NCBI GenBank assembly: GCA_001630475.1
Contig: KV419411.1
Location: 623,153 to 687,152 of the forward strand
Reading direction: 5' to 3'
Source of the DNA: Sistotremastrum niveocremeum HHB9708
Lineage: Eukaryota > Basidiomycota > Agaricomycetes > Sistotremastrales > Sistotremastraceae
DNA: 64,000 bases
How positions within the stretch are numbered: the first letter of the stretch is position 1; each line of letters opens with the position of its first letter. The notes under the pieces were generated by a model. That model made no database searches and was not told the origin of the DNA. It worked only from the letters and a program-made list of their open reading frames with translations. Made by a program: the position numbers and the translations under genes. Positions 13,101 through 26,903 of this stretch are shown one piece after another.

Positions 13101-16100
13101 TTCATTGATTAAAAGAGGTTGGGAAAAACTGACGATATCAGGGCACACAGCTACAACCGGCAAGCGAACCGGCGCCCGTGCCTGGCGTGCAATGTCACAG
13201 CGTGAGCAAGTTGCTGGCGGATGAGTGAACAAATATGATCCACGCTCCAGCTACCAAATGCATTGATATGTTTAGAAGATAAGGTGGTTCCGTTGAACCT
13301 GATCGACTGTTCTCTCGCTGTGATGTGCCTGAATCAAATGAGAAGATGACGGACGATCTTTGAGTCTGCTTCTGTTATTGATTGAGTGCTTACCGATGGT
13401 CATCCGATGATTTCCAGATCATAATTCAATCAAATACTAACAAACCATGACCGCCGATAGTGATGTTGGGATAAACCTTGGGTCCGCGCGGGAATTTAGA
13501 GTCCTTTTCAAGTCTTACGAGACGAAGATGTTTTGGGTGACTAGTCGTTGTTCTGTACCAGGGCCTCAGTTAGGAAGACAGTCGAGAATCTGAGACATTT
13601 TAGCGGACCAGGGTGCCGGATGCGAACCAGTCTTGACATTTCTACATCGTTGAGGCCTAGCCGATTAGTATCTTCCAGTCATACTTCACAATCAAATAGA
13701 CGACCTTGTGGTAGAAGACGAAATCGCTATCTGATAGAGATATCGCCCAATAGCAGGTTCAGAGCTGCCACTCGACAGCGCTATACACACGGCGGATTGA
13801 TGCCATCGTGACAGCCTCCCAGTTCCGTTGCTGACTGGTGCTTGGCAGAACGATAGCCAACAGGTCTGCTGACCACGACCACCGAGTTGCCTATTACTCA
13901 CCCAAAACTCACATCGGCATGTACATCAAGCTTCCCAGGTAACTAGGCACAGACAGGACGCCGTCGTCAGTTAACAATCCCTCTAATTTTCCTGAAGTAG
14001 GTCAATCAAAAGATTTGGATGAATCAGATGGCCGTTCTCCCCGGGCGTGATGACTGGGAATTGAGAGAATTGAACAGCGGGGATGGAACAAAGCTACATG
14101 CCATGCGTGCCATGCGGTCCACCGCGAGCCGGCGCGAGGTCGCACTGCCGGATATTATGTAATCACCGGCTTTTGCGTCAATGCTCCCGAACTCGATCAA
14201 TCCGGCGATCACTTATCAAATCGGAATTGCCCCGTCATACCAGGCACGATCAAAATGCAATGAAGTGGCCGAAATACTAGGGTCTCCGTGGATCCCTGCT
14301 TTTTCAAATATTCTTTTATAGGAGAGGAATTTGTGAGAAACACCGCCGAACCGAAAAGAAGGTCCACATGCACACTTTCGCGGTGGCAATACCTCCCCAT
14401 GACCCCCAACCCACCAGTGTCCAAGAGACAAGGCTCAGATCTATTCACAGCGTGCTTTGACGCGGGACTCACGAGTTACGCAGACGTTTAGGAACCCGCA
14501 CCTCTCAATCTCCCTCCGCTCTCTCCAACCCAAACGGTTAGATTTGCACAGCCACACCATCGGCATTGTCGCGTGCCTGAGATGAATAGGAGGTAAGCCG
14601 GCTTTAACGGCCTTCTATATGCTTCCGTTCCGTCACTAAGGGTCTCAGCGTACCCGAAGTGACTCCGGTTACTACTTTCCCATCTGTTTGGTTCACGTAT
14701 CTGCACGCGATCTGCACGATCCCCTTTAGCCTAAAGCCTTGTTCAGAACCCGGCAATAGTACCAACGATTGTCCATATCGTGGCTTCACCAGGGAAGTGA
14801 CCCCCTCGACGGCACATTTCGTACCTGACTCAATTGGGAGATTTCCGATCCTGATCTTCCATACATGCGGTCAACATATTGGCGATCGAGCAGTACACTT
14901 TAGAGGTCGATCATAAACTCCGGTCGACCGAGGCCAGGCACAAAGTAAGAAAACAGCCAGGGGTCCATATTGTTTGTTAAATATGATAACAATCGATGAA
15001 GAATGTTGGACCTACATTCAGGGAATATCCATGGCGATCGTAGCATTACACAGGTCCCTGAATTATTGCGTACATGGGCGGTGAAGGAATGAAGATCATG
15101 GCACCATCCATTTCATTTCGTTCTACATAATAAATACGTACCTTACGCCCAATGCGGCCGCTGTGCTTGAGTCTTGTTATCTTATTTGATATCGCGCCGA
15201 AAAACAGCAACAACGCTTTTTTGGCAGTTCTCTTCCTAAGAGCCATCCGGCATTTTCCTGGTTCGCTTACGGCTGGACAATTCGTGGTGGCGAGAAGCGA
15301 AGGGGACCGGTCACTCGAACCCCTGATTTATCGGAAGTCACCTCATCGCTGCTTCACGCCTCCAGCCCACCCGCTGGAATTTCGGACTGAGAGCCATATC
15401 TATACAATGAGAAATCAATAATAAGCGAGACTGCACATGGACTTGCCCAACAAAGGTACCTATGCTGACAATTGACTGTTAATTCATGTGGTCCGGAAAA
15501 AGAGAATAGCAGGGAGGATCCGTTGCATCCCAAAACCTGGCCTGACCATTGAAGGGACACGTTCAAAGGGCAGATTTTCGATCAAATAGATAATAAAAAG
15601 GTAGTAGCGTCAATTTACTCAACTGCGTCTTCATTTCCATGGAAGAACGAGAGGCACATGCAAGCATTCTGCACGCAATGAACGGCCTGATACGGTGACC
15701 GGTAAAGCTAAATCATTTCCACATCCGACTGAGAAATCAGGGGCGCGAAAAAACTCACAATGACCTACTATGACACGTAGAGATGAAGATGCCATCCAAC
15801 TGCCTGAATCAGCAGTACTCGAGGAGGTAGGCGCGCCCACCAGGGTGAACGTTGAACTGGGGACCGGAAAACCTTGTCTAATCTCCGACGAGCAGCGGGG
15901 CATCCGGGCGACTCGGAAGCGGAGCCTGAATTCATCTCTCCTGCAAACATGGCCCTTTCACGCTTTGACGCCTGGGAGTTGTGTACCACGACATTCTCAA
16001 GTCGAGGCTTGGGGCCCCCATGGCATGCTACGACTGCTAGTCAGGGATTTCATTTCTCCCTATCGGACCTTGCATTTACCAGGCGATCTAATCAATCATC

Positions 16101-18492
16101 TTCAAGATGCGAACGGAACCGAAGACTCATAATTCACATCGACTGAGCAGCTACCGCTAGACCACTTTCTCCGTCCTGTGTGTCCCGGTCTCTTTCAACA
16201 GAAGATGAACAAGTCAATACTCCGGTTTGATCTCAGGCGTCTCAGCCTACGTCAGGTCTTACCCCACGCCGGAGAGTCATTGGGCTAGCATTACCCGAAC
16301 GGTTATCGAGACGAATTACGTGTGACAACCTTGTAGGCTGTAGCGCGTAGCGGCCCGATTAGCCGAAGGTTGAGCATGGATCTCCTTCTAGCTATTCAGA
16401 TCCCAAAACTGTTCAAAAATACGACAAACTTACCCGAAGTGTACAATGTTCCGAATGCGAAGCCCATTCTCTGTGCTCCGCGTTTTGAACACAGCCTTCA
16501 TGTGTTACTCACGAACGTTCAGTGGACGAACTACTTGCTGCGTCGCAGCCGCGATCTCTATGTCTCATTGATGGCTCAGACTCACCTATTCGCTCAGTTG
16601 TCCACTCGGCGCAGTGCGCACCGCTTGCCTGTACTAGTCTTCTTCCCGAACGTGCTGAAGATTTCCCAAAGAAGAAGAAGGAGAAGAAGTAGAGGCAAGC
16701 TACCTGCGAAGAGACCTGATTCCCTTGAGTTCTCAGGGCTTAGGGGACGAGGAGGATTCGCACAAGGAAACCAGACATAATTACATGGTACCAAGGTTCC
16801 AACAGACGCTACCCACGACTTGTCATCTCTTGAATACCAGGTCCGTCTTCCCTTCTGGTCGTCTTGCATGAGCTTCCCTTATTCGATCACTCCGAGACGT
16901 CCCAGAGAAAAAGTACCACGGTTCTCTTCGGGTATCGGCAGAACATATCGATATTCCTTCAGGGACAGAAATTGAACGGATATCTAGGCGGCGCCCTACC
17001 GTTGATTGTCTCCCTTCGAATTCGTCTTCACTAGTCCTGCGAACCCTGCTTTAAGGGTTTTGTGCCAGCGTTGAGAACGAACTTGAGTGTTTCAGGTTCC
17101 TATTACTAAAGAAAGTAACTCGGCCCGGGATCAAAATTCTTTTTGCCTATCAATCTGTCAGGGGGACATGCTCGTTCGTTGATGTGGGGAGGTTCGATCA
17201 CTGGCAGGCAGGGAACTCGTGGTACCGGAGATGAGATTGCAGCCCAAGATGCATATTAATGATAGGACAGTTGTGTTGGCGCTACGAGCTACCGGTACGA
17301 GCGGTAGGGCAAGTAGACAGCTCGAGGCGGAGGATACAGGGGCCACTCGATGAGATCTCCGAGATCGCGTAAAGTGAAAGTGACGCTAAGATCAGGATCT
17401 TCATTTCGTTACGATTTCAGATTTCATTCAGTCCGGAATAGAGTTGGATCGATTTTACCCTTTGAACCGGAATGGTAATATATCATATCATAATCATATC
17501 ATATCGATGTCGATGGCATGCGCTTTGTTGCGTCGATGTCATGTCAAAGAAATGAGGTTCAAGGCAATGCATAACGATATATTGGTATATCAAATTCCTA
17601 GGCACTAATCGAGGGCATCGAGTGTACTAGTGTACATCTATGTTGCCTTTATCTTCTTCTAGATCTGATTCTGATGAAAAGAATGGCAGGCATGCAAGAA
17701 AGCTCCCAAGAAGACAGGGGTACGGAACGAACGGCGTAGCGAAGGGGTAGCGAGGGGATGTGCGCCGTGCGCAACCGTTAACCCGCTGCATATGCATGGA
17801 CTAGGAGTTTGTGTCTGACGAATCAAAGTGATGGCGGGCCGTTTACCGTTTGAAGAGGCTAACCTAATCTAGGCACCGAGTTCGCGACGCGACGTTTGGT
17901 TTGACGCTTGGAAAGAAAACAAAGTCAGAGGTTGTTGTCATGGTGGAGCACTATGGTCTTAGCGTGTATATGTATAGATATATGCTTATGCTTGGGCTTA
18001 TGCATGAGCATGAGATATGTACGGTTCCAATTGGGATCGGACCTGCGAAGTTTGATTTTGGGAACAAAGCAAGGAGAACAAAAAGAGTACAATGTAAGGT
18101 CCAGCGGACTCGCTAAGAGAAAGAGGACAGTCGCAGTCGTGAGATGTAGAAGTAGCAGGGGTACGAGTAGGAATAACGAAAATTCGAAAGGAAAGGTCAT
18201 CAGTGTCTGGATATGGCTTCGGCTATTCGATGAAGGCATCGCAAACGGTCGTTACAAAAAAGGGGTCGAGTCGGAGAAGTAAGAGAGGAGAATAAGAACG
18301 AGCAAGAAGAAGCGATATCGAAGCAGAGCATAGCAAGCACGCACGAACAATGGTGTCAATGCGAACAACAAAAAAGATATTCTTAAATATCGTCAAAGTC
18401 CCGGCCCCCTCACAACAAGCCGACGACGGGAACAAAAAGCCAAAAAGAGAGGGACAAAAAGGCCAATTGCGAGTCCGTGCAATTGTCAATCT
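10134..18492. other. Gene-poor stretch of 8.4 kb
   Basis: No complete gene or recognisable domain was found on either strand. Open frames are short and interleaved, without a start, introns and stop that join well. A few minus-strand pieces look faintly coding, for example around 12356-12823 and 12962-13110 (short ORF starting MNRRFRG), but they could not be joined. An AT-rich run of ATATC repeats lies near 17478-17506. Decayed genes or old transposon remains are possible but not shown. Confidence 0.5.
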
Positions 18493-19966
18493 TCAAACGC
18501 CCACACCAAGTCCTACTCCAAGTCCATAACTCATCTCCATTGTCTTTCCGTCACCAGGTACACCGTGTGCTGTGACGCCCCCATTTGTAGGTGTCCCCGT
18601 CGGTGCTGTTCCATAGACTGAAACTAGATCTGCATATGTAGGGAATGACTCGGCGGACATGGAGGGATGATGTGGATATGACATTCCGTGAGATTGATGA
18701 GAGTGATTGGGAGGGGGAGTATGCGGATGTGATGAGTGATTGTGATGCGATTGGGAGTGAGAGTGGGTCGATGTATGTGATTGGGCGTGATGATGTGAGT
18801 GGGTGTGGTGCGCGTGGGGTGTATTTGAATGCGATTGGGAATGCGAGGCGGGGAATGAGGAGGAGGTATATGAGGATGGATTTGAGGTGCCGTTTTGAGC
18901 GTGGTGCGCTGAGGAATGGGGTGAACGGGCGGGAGAGGATGTCGAGGATGGATTTGCGATCGTGTCTAGTTCGCGGAGGAGAGTGAGGATACGGCATGGG
19001 GGAGAGTCAGAATTTGAGTATTGGTGTTCGGGCATGTGTTCGAGTTCGCGAAGAGCATTCGAAAGAGCCATAGGTGAGAACGCGTAGGGATTGCGCATCA
19101 TACATTTGCATCCGTTGGTATATGATGAGCGTGAATTCAGAGGCTGTTGATTCGAGTAGTAAGGAGACGATGAGGCGGACGAGATGGATGAGGAGAGAGA
19201 ATGTCTTCGTTCGGATCCATACTGGGGAGGACTATGATTTAAAGGAGGTGACGAATTTACGGGGGTGGGGATGAAAGAGGCGGATGCGGACGATGAGGAT
19301 GTGGCAGCCGAAGAATCGTACGCGTTTTCGGGGTATCGGTAAGATGTGGCGTACGGGCCGTCATCAGATATCTGGACGCCTAGTCCACTGACCCCATGGC
19401 GTCCGGAGCTCGTCGACGTGTTGTTAGGAGCTGTATTCGACCTTTCGTGCCATCTGTCGGTGGCAATGGCGACGCCGGTGACGACCTGGGACTGGACTTG
19501 AGCTGCCCATCTCGGATGGGGCTTGTTCTTGAGCTCTCTGACGAGGGACTCGAGTTCGGCGACGCGAGCGCGTAAACGCTGTGTCTCGGATAAGGATGGG
19601 TCGTCACGCGTCGAGGGATCGTCGGTTTCGTAAACGCAGAGCCCGGTGAGTCCGAGCTGGATGCACCGGGTGCAAGGTCGCTTGCGGTCGCATTTACGTT
19701 TCGCAGCATGACATGACCAACACGACTGGGCTGAAGAGGAGAAGACATGAGATGGCTGTGCTGAAAAAAGACAAGAAAAAAAGGTTACTGGTTCTGTTGC
19801 GGCGGCGCTTTCGATGATCGTCCTCAAAGTTGAGGACTAGGTCGCCAGAGTCGGACTCGACTTTGGTATTTGAGGGAAAGTCGAATGGATTTGGCGGGTT
19901 CGGGATGGCGGTCGGTGAGCTCGCAAGCTGCTGGGTCGGGGAGGCGGAGAGGATGTGGTCGAGCAT
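18493..19966 (-). CDS. Zn2Cys6 (Gal4-type) transcription regulator with His/Ser-rich tail
   Basis: Nuclear DNA-binding regulator; targets unknown. Two exons (19966-19789 and 19730-18493) give 471 residues. The binuclear zinc cluster is C63-x2-C66-x6-C73-x5-C79-x2-C82-x8-C91, preceded by a basic run (RKRRRN). A leucine-containing coiled coil (ETQRLRARVAELESLVREL) follows and would support dimers. A second short conserved-looking block near residues 270-330 begins CKCMMRNP and ends LLRELDTIA. The region just before the C-terminus is a long, low-complexity run of His, Ser, Gln and Pro, read from GTG/GAT-rich DNA at about 18660-18860. No fungal-specific TF middle domain is visible. The intron of 58 nt sits just before the zinc cluster. 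The gene stands alone between two gene-poor stretches. Confidence 0.9.
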
Positions 19967-22900
19967 TTTGTGGGAGGCGGCGGCGACTGAGGAGAAAGTG
20001 GACGGTGTAAGTTTCGGAGAGAGAGCTTATATCCGGAAGCGGAAGCGGAGACTCGGAAGAAGGGCAGGTCGTCAGGCACAACCGAGCCGTACTCTCGGGT
20101 CACTCCAATCTCAATCTGTCTTTCCGCCCACCCGCAAATCCTTGTGTCTCCGGCTCACCGCTAGCCGCAGCCGACGTCGTGCTCGCTGCCGGCCGACGCG
20201 TCGGTCAGCGCGCCAGTTACGTGTCCGCCAGTCCCGCCGGCGCGCGACTCAGAGAGTGGTTGTGCGCTGGACGTCTGGCTTGTCGATGCATAAACTATGC
20301 ACACATGTCATCTCCATTCCCGGGACCTGAAACGCAAACAGGACCAAATACCGAAATTCTTAAGCGATCGGATGCAATTCTCCGTTGCTCGGCACAAACG
20401 ATGGAAATCCCCGCTAGTCCAAATATGTACAAAGAAGGATCTATTCATCACGCCTTCCAGATTCGGCGGCTTCTTCGGCAGCGCTGGATTGGGGCATAAG
20501 CTCTCCCTGTTCGTACATCGCGCTCTATCACTTGCGCTATGCAGCTGAGATCCACACTAACAGTAATTGTCGCCTGCAGATCTCCAACTCTGACTACTCT
20601 CGTCCAAGTTCGACCCCCGCCCCGAACTCCCTGGCGTTTTGTTCCGGTCGTTGCGTTCATTCGATTCCGACGCCTTCCATCTTCATTAAATGCATCTCTG
20701 CCATCCAATACACCCTTTCCATATCAGATTCAGGCAATCGGGTCGACTATCTCAATGCTTGCGGAGCCTTTCGCCCATCCATCCCGAACCACGCCCTTCA
20801 TACTCACGCAGCGCTATGCATTGACCCACCAACCTTGTCCAACTGACCCTGCTCTCCTGAAGTCTCAATTTGCCTCTTTCAGCCACGACGCCATTCCCTT
20901 CATTTCTCAACCAGCTTCCCCCGCCCACTGCCTCTTTCGTCACTGACAGATTGCCCAATGCCCTTGGAGCCATCTTCTCGACTCCGACAGCAGTTGAACG
21001 TGATACGAAGCACTACCTCTCCATCCTCTCGCCCCTGTATCATATCCCTCATTCCCTCACATTTCCGGGTCATTTTACCCCCTTTTTGGCCCGTCGGCTT
21101 ATTCGGAAATATCTCCTCCGATACGAATGGGCAAATAGACGCAAAATTTAAACTACCTATATTCAAATCAGGCAGCTCCTGTTCCCACTGACACCTCATC
21201 ACCCCCCAAGCGAGAATATAATCGTCCAGCGAGGGACCCCACGCTGCACTCCGGCTCGCATGTTTCCTCTGGCATTTGCCAGCAACTTCAATACCTCAGA
21301 CTCTCTTCTTCGTCATCGATGACGAGCAGGGCGCTGCTCTCCCTGTGAACCAGTTCTAGATGCAGTGTCCCAATGCCTTCCATCGTCTCACGCAATCTTT
21401 AGAAAAACAGGCGATACTGACGGACTCGGATCAGCAGATTCGTGTCTGCCCCGAGGCCCAACTCTCTGGTCGCCTATTCCTCTCTCCTAGACTCCCTCGG
21501 ACGACGTCATCACTTCCGGAACCAAAAAGAACATAGATAACGTGCTATGCTTGAACTTACTTTGATCTCCGGAGCTATCCTCAAAGCCAAGCGGTCATAG
21601 CGCCTCTTCGGGTATCCCGCCGCCCGGTCTATCACGCTCGCTCGGTAATCTCTGCTGCAACTGGCGAGCCAGACATTGGAAACTACTCCGAGATCTATTT
21701 CCTTATTCACTCGACGATCCTGATACAGCACCGTAACCAAACGCGAGACGCCATGCATCATACCTTCGGAGTACGCTCGTCTAAGTCTTAGCACTGTACG
21801 TAAATGCCTCTCGTCTTCCTCCCTTCGTCTTCCATCCACCCGCGGCTCTCCCTAGTTCTCCCTATCTTGTCGAGGACCTGCTGTAATCATGCCATCTTCG
21901 CGAAATATTTACTGATGGACTTATTCAATGATTTGATGAGCAAATTCGACCGGCTAGCACGGAGCGAGATCTCCCGTCGGGGGAATACTATCGCAATTGA
22001 CTTGCTTGATGATCTCGATTTTTATCGGTCCGCAGCTTTTATCGGTCAATCGTTTATCGGATCTCTTCAACCGGGTGGCATCCCCGTCTCCGAGAGTCCC
22101 AAGTGACGAAATTCGCCGTGGATGGCCAACTTATAGCGCATATGATTAGATGCCTTTATAGCTTCTGGCTACTACGACCGGCATAATCATCTCTTTCGTC
22201 CTCGTACGACTACATCCCTACGGCGCCGGAACGACGTGAGGTGAGATGACTTCCGTCTGGATATCTATATCCAATTATCCCGTTCGGCGGAATGACAAAC
22301 GAATAAATCTCGGTCGATGAGATCTAGAGAGTATTAGTATCCCGAGTCTATCAGCCGATATGCGTACCGGCGCGTAAACAAGCAGTCACAATGTTGGAGC
22401 GCTGGCTATAGTAGCATAACGTTATCATATCATGCACTGCACCATCAACGAGCATAGGATTTATCACTGCCAATTTATCCTCCATTCATGATCAACGACT
22501 CTGTAAGCTCAGTTGTAAGACTCCGCCACGACGACTGACTCCACGGCAAGACTCCATCTAGATTCCCGGAACCTTGATTTTCGGTTTCAGCTATGTCCGT
22601 CGGCGCCGAGAGTGATCGGTGTGTTGTCTGTGCCTGGAATGATGCGTTCGGAGAGTCTGAGAGGCTGGATTCCGATGAAGCCCAATGGTATGTTTGGCCT
22701 ATTGGTTGTGGAGAACTGTTTGTTGTCGGCGGTATGAAGAGAAGTTAGAAGTCTTCGTGATGAATTTGGGGATTATTACTAGTAGGAGACCGGCGCATAT
22801 ATGGACCTATTCGGATCTGTTTGAATTCGGATCGCGTTGACAGATAGGTATTCTTGGAGTGCCTTAGTATAAGACTTAGATATGAGGTTAGATCGATCGA

Positions 22901-25900
22901 GGGATGTCGCCAGTGGTGTGTGGCGATGGACGAATTGCCTCACGGTGTCTTGTACTGCTTATAGAGGGTAATTCATGGATCAATGGTAACATTCATAGAA
23001 GTGGGGAAGCAGATCTGGAGTCGTAGCCTGACAGACGGAATCGCGGCTTCAGCGCATACAGTGTACTCTCTCCGATAAGATAGCTACATGCTTGCACTCT
23101 CTTGAAAATGGACGGAAATCGATGAGAGAGCAAGACGAACGTGCCAGGGCAGCCCCACAAGCCGAGGTCTAGTAGCTAAGCGATGTGAAGAGAGTAGTAC
23201 GTGATAATGGACCTACAGCATGGCTCTACAGAGACTAGTGTGCGGTGGGGGTGACATGACGCTCTTTTCTTCCGTAAAGGCCTGTGAAAGTCGACTTATT
23301 AATTCTGCCTACTGGGTCAACCCTAGATAAGCGAATTTTCGGTGCAATTGCCTCTTAAAATAGTTCAAAAATCAGCGAGCAGCTCAGGTCTTGCACGGCT
23401 TCTTGGGGGCTTCAGGCCGCCAGTTCTCGGGCTGCGGGAGGTCAGAAGGACACGGATGGAGAACTCCAACCCTGAGAAAAAACGGATCTTGAATAATGTC
23501 ATAATTTTGGTTTTAGGTGATAGTCGAATGTCACGATCCAAGTTCAACCTTCTAAGACTAATCATCTTAGCGACGACAACAACCAGGATCATCAAGCGCC
23601 CATAGAAGCGTAGCGCAACGGAGGGAAGCTTCTCTCGGAACACAGAGACGTTTTGAAAACAGTGTATTAATGAAAGTGCACACTGGTTGGAGACCATCGA
23701 ACCCTCGGCATACTAACAAGGGGATCTAAGCTCAGGCCCTACGAAAGATTAAAATCACTGGCCTATGGTTGTTCGATTCATCAGTCTCGAGAGGTTGCCA
23801 GGGAACAAGACGACCCTCGCTTACGGGAAAGTTGCGTAAAAACTGTAAAGTTGGGAATCAGGTCGACCCCACACCGGCTATCGATCGATTGCGTTCCGCT
23901 TACCCTCGATCAAGATCGTGACCTCGGACCGACCCTTCATAATCCAGGATCCAAAGGTATTTCCTAAGCGACGAAAGGTACGGCAAAAGTTAGAAGACTC
24001 TCACAGTTGTACACCCCGAAGCGCCAGCGCCCTTAGCCTCCTGAATGACCCTGACACCTGAGGAGGTTGTATATAGTATTGTATGCGCAAGGAATGAGAC
24101 CCGTTCTATCTCCGCAAGGCTATTGGATTCTGATCAGCACCGGCATTTGCGCAGGATTGAATTTCTTTCAAGGAGTGAAGACCCCATCGACTGTGGGGTA
24201 TGATTCTTCAGGTCCAAGGCCTTTTTTCTTGGCCGTGTGTTCTAGCGCTGACGCTTCTTGGTCTTCTTATTCTGACCTCATGTACCAGCTCGTTGAGACG
24301 GCCCTTGAACTAAATATCGGGTTCAGAAGGTCAGAGGTCCGTAGTATAACATCAGACACGGAGGTGACAGTTCCTGTCAGTTGCTTTAGAATGCCACCGA
24401 ATGGGCAACACCAAAGGACCTGGTCGCCTCGCCGAGAAAGGGACAGAGTTAGCTTAGTTCCATAAGTCGACTTTTATGAGGGCCTGTACCAAGCCTTGTC
24501 CTGAAACAAAGATGCGGTGGTAGGCCAGTGGCGCGACAGACCACGTGACACCATGGACTGTGGAATAAGCAGTTCATTCGTTGAGCCGAGACTGTCCTTT
24601 CCGGACCTTTCGGGGTTTCAAGCTTATTGATTTCGAACTTGAACGAGTAGTTTTTCTATCCAAGCCCGTGTTACAAAGAAGGCCGACCGACACTTGGCCC
24701 ATTTCTTGCACAGTCCAATTTACGGCGCAAAGCGTCAAATAGGTCTGCGAAATATCTGCAGCATCAGTCAAATGGAGAAGCAACCTCGTGATACTTGTTT
24801 TGACCTCTGAAGCAGAGAAGATTTCGGCCGAACGCTGACATCAGCCACCCCGCTCGCCTCTAGAATTGAGCTGTTCACGTTCCTCATTCAATCCTCAAGA
24901 AGCTTCCTCACCCCATAGCGTGTAACTGGATTCTAAGAGATCACGTCAGGTCACCGCACCTTCTCTACGGGTCTGTCCACCTTTCCGGGTTTTCAATAAT
25001 CAATATATCCACTTCTAATAAGAAAAGACCAAAGCTGTCACTTACCCTGTCATGCCCACTTCTGGATCCGAGGACAGTATGGAACCCCGCATTCATTTGT
25101 CTCAATGATGATCAGTTCGGCTAGATGTAGAGTTAATATTAAATCTAGAAGAAGAGCTGAGGCGGGGCTGCTAGTTCCGTTGATCGAGATTGAGTGCCAA
25201 ACCCAGGAACTAAACTTGAGCAATCTCGCCTTCACTTTTTCTGGTATCCTGGTTGTAAGGAAGAGTGCGGATCAATTCGGACATGATTTAGCGGATCACA
25301 GACAGAAGTTTGGCTCTCCAAAACAGAACCGAACTACCATCAAAGGGCGTAGACATTAGAAGACCTCAAAAGCATCACCAAAGCTGACACGTCGGAAAAG
25401 GATTTGCGAACACTGAGGACGAATTCAGTGCGTTGGGGACAGCGAATACGAATCTCTCACGAACCACATGAGGACCTGAATGATTTCTCACAGCTTCCGA
25501 CGAGATAGATCGTCGTACATCACACGGCATGCAGTGTAGCAGAGTCAAAACAACAACTGTCATCAAGTGGGGTGCGTCTGGAAGTGATCAAGTTAATGAG
25601 AGAACTTTACCCATAACATGACTTGATGCTTCTCATGGAAAGATATCAGATTAGTGGGGTTCAGGCCACTGGTGGTTGGACATCCCGGCCTATCCACAGT
25701 TGAGCTTTCATCTCGAACTTCCGCGCCGGCTTCCCGTTACGAGAGAGGAGCTTTGGAACATGCTGTAGACTCAGATCACTGTTCAATGAAATCTACAGCC
25801 TGGTGTACGCTCAGTTGGAGCGTTTAGGAGAACATCGGTCCGAGCCGAAGAGCTTTAGCACATCATCGTGATGTGCCTCGGGAAGCCGTCGGGGAAAGTC

Positions 25901-26903
25901 AAACCACAGTGGACCTCCTGAGGCTCATTGCGAGAGCGACAGCGCTGTTCCGTTTCTGCTAGTGGCTCTGGAATTGGCTAGGCTGACTTCCAGAAAACAG
26001 TTAGTAGTGTCCGCTACACATTGAGCACGCGAGTTTCGCTCGGAGGAAATTTCATCCTCGAACCGGCCTCGTGCCACTTTACCAGTGTGGGTAAGTCCTG
26101 CCAGCGCCCCAGGACCAATAGAAGCGAACGTGTCGATCGTTCGAATACAGCTTCAAGGTTTCCCCATGAGAGCTAGCCTCGGTACATTTAGCAGTGTATG
26201 TTGTTTCCTGGTGCGAGTTTTCATACAATTTCCGACGAACGCCGTTCCAAAACGAGAGAATTGATACAACGCGGAGTTTCGTGCCGGAAGGCAAACGAAC
26301 TGCAGAACGCGAGACGTCAGGCACGACTGTGGGTCCCTGGATCTAAAAGAACTTGTTGTCAGATAGTCAAGGGGGGTAGCTAGGCGACTTTGGAAAAAAC
26401 TCGACAATTCAGGCAATGCACCGAGAACTTGGCAAGATATCCACGCGATACTCTCTTTGTTAACTTCGATGTTCCTCAGCAAGATTCGGCGTTCAAGAAT
26501 GTCAGGCGATGTCTGCAACTGCCTAGCGACTACCGAGCTGCACGCGAAAGTATTGAGAATGCACCGCTCGGCTGAGCCTGAGGAACATCTAGCCGAGGTC
26601 GAAATATAAACTCAATGTGACGTAGGAAAGCTGATCGGCATTTTCCATCACCCTAACACTTCGGCCTCTGAAGGTTTAAACTTGCGCCATTTTTCACGGA
26701 ACTGCTGACAGGATAGAGGAATCAAGTCTTCGTGACGCATCATTTGAATGCATGAGAAAATGAATGTAGAGTACGGATAGCGTTAGCACAGCGTAAAGAC
26801 TAATGGTGACGATCATTACGGTCACGGAAAGGTATGAAAGGTCGGTGATATGGTGTAAAGGAAAGCCGAAGCCGTGGAAGATGAAAACCAGTCAGGAGGC
26901 CGT
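19967..26903. other. Gene-poor stretch of 6.9 kb
   Basis: This region holds the promoter of the Zn2Cys6 gene and the 3' side of the importin gene, but no gene I can support. The part near 20.1-21.3 kb is C-rich and T-rich on the plus strand, as is common for basidiomycete promoters and leaders. From 21.3 to 26.9 kb only short frames without domains appear, such as 24067-24465 on the plus strand, whose first codon is not ATG. I see no terminal repeats. Confidence 0.5.

Noticed and set aside
18645-18986. A 113-codon plus-strand frame opposite the first Zn2Cys6 gene
   Set aside because: It is the antisense shadow of the low-complexity His/Ser tail; the opposite strand has the zinc cluster and coiled coil.
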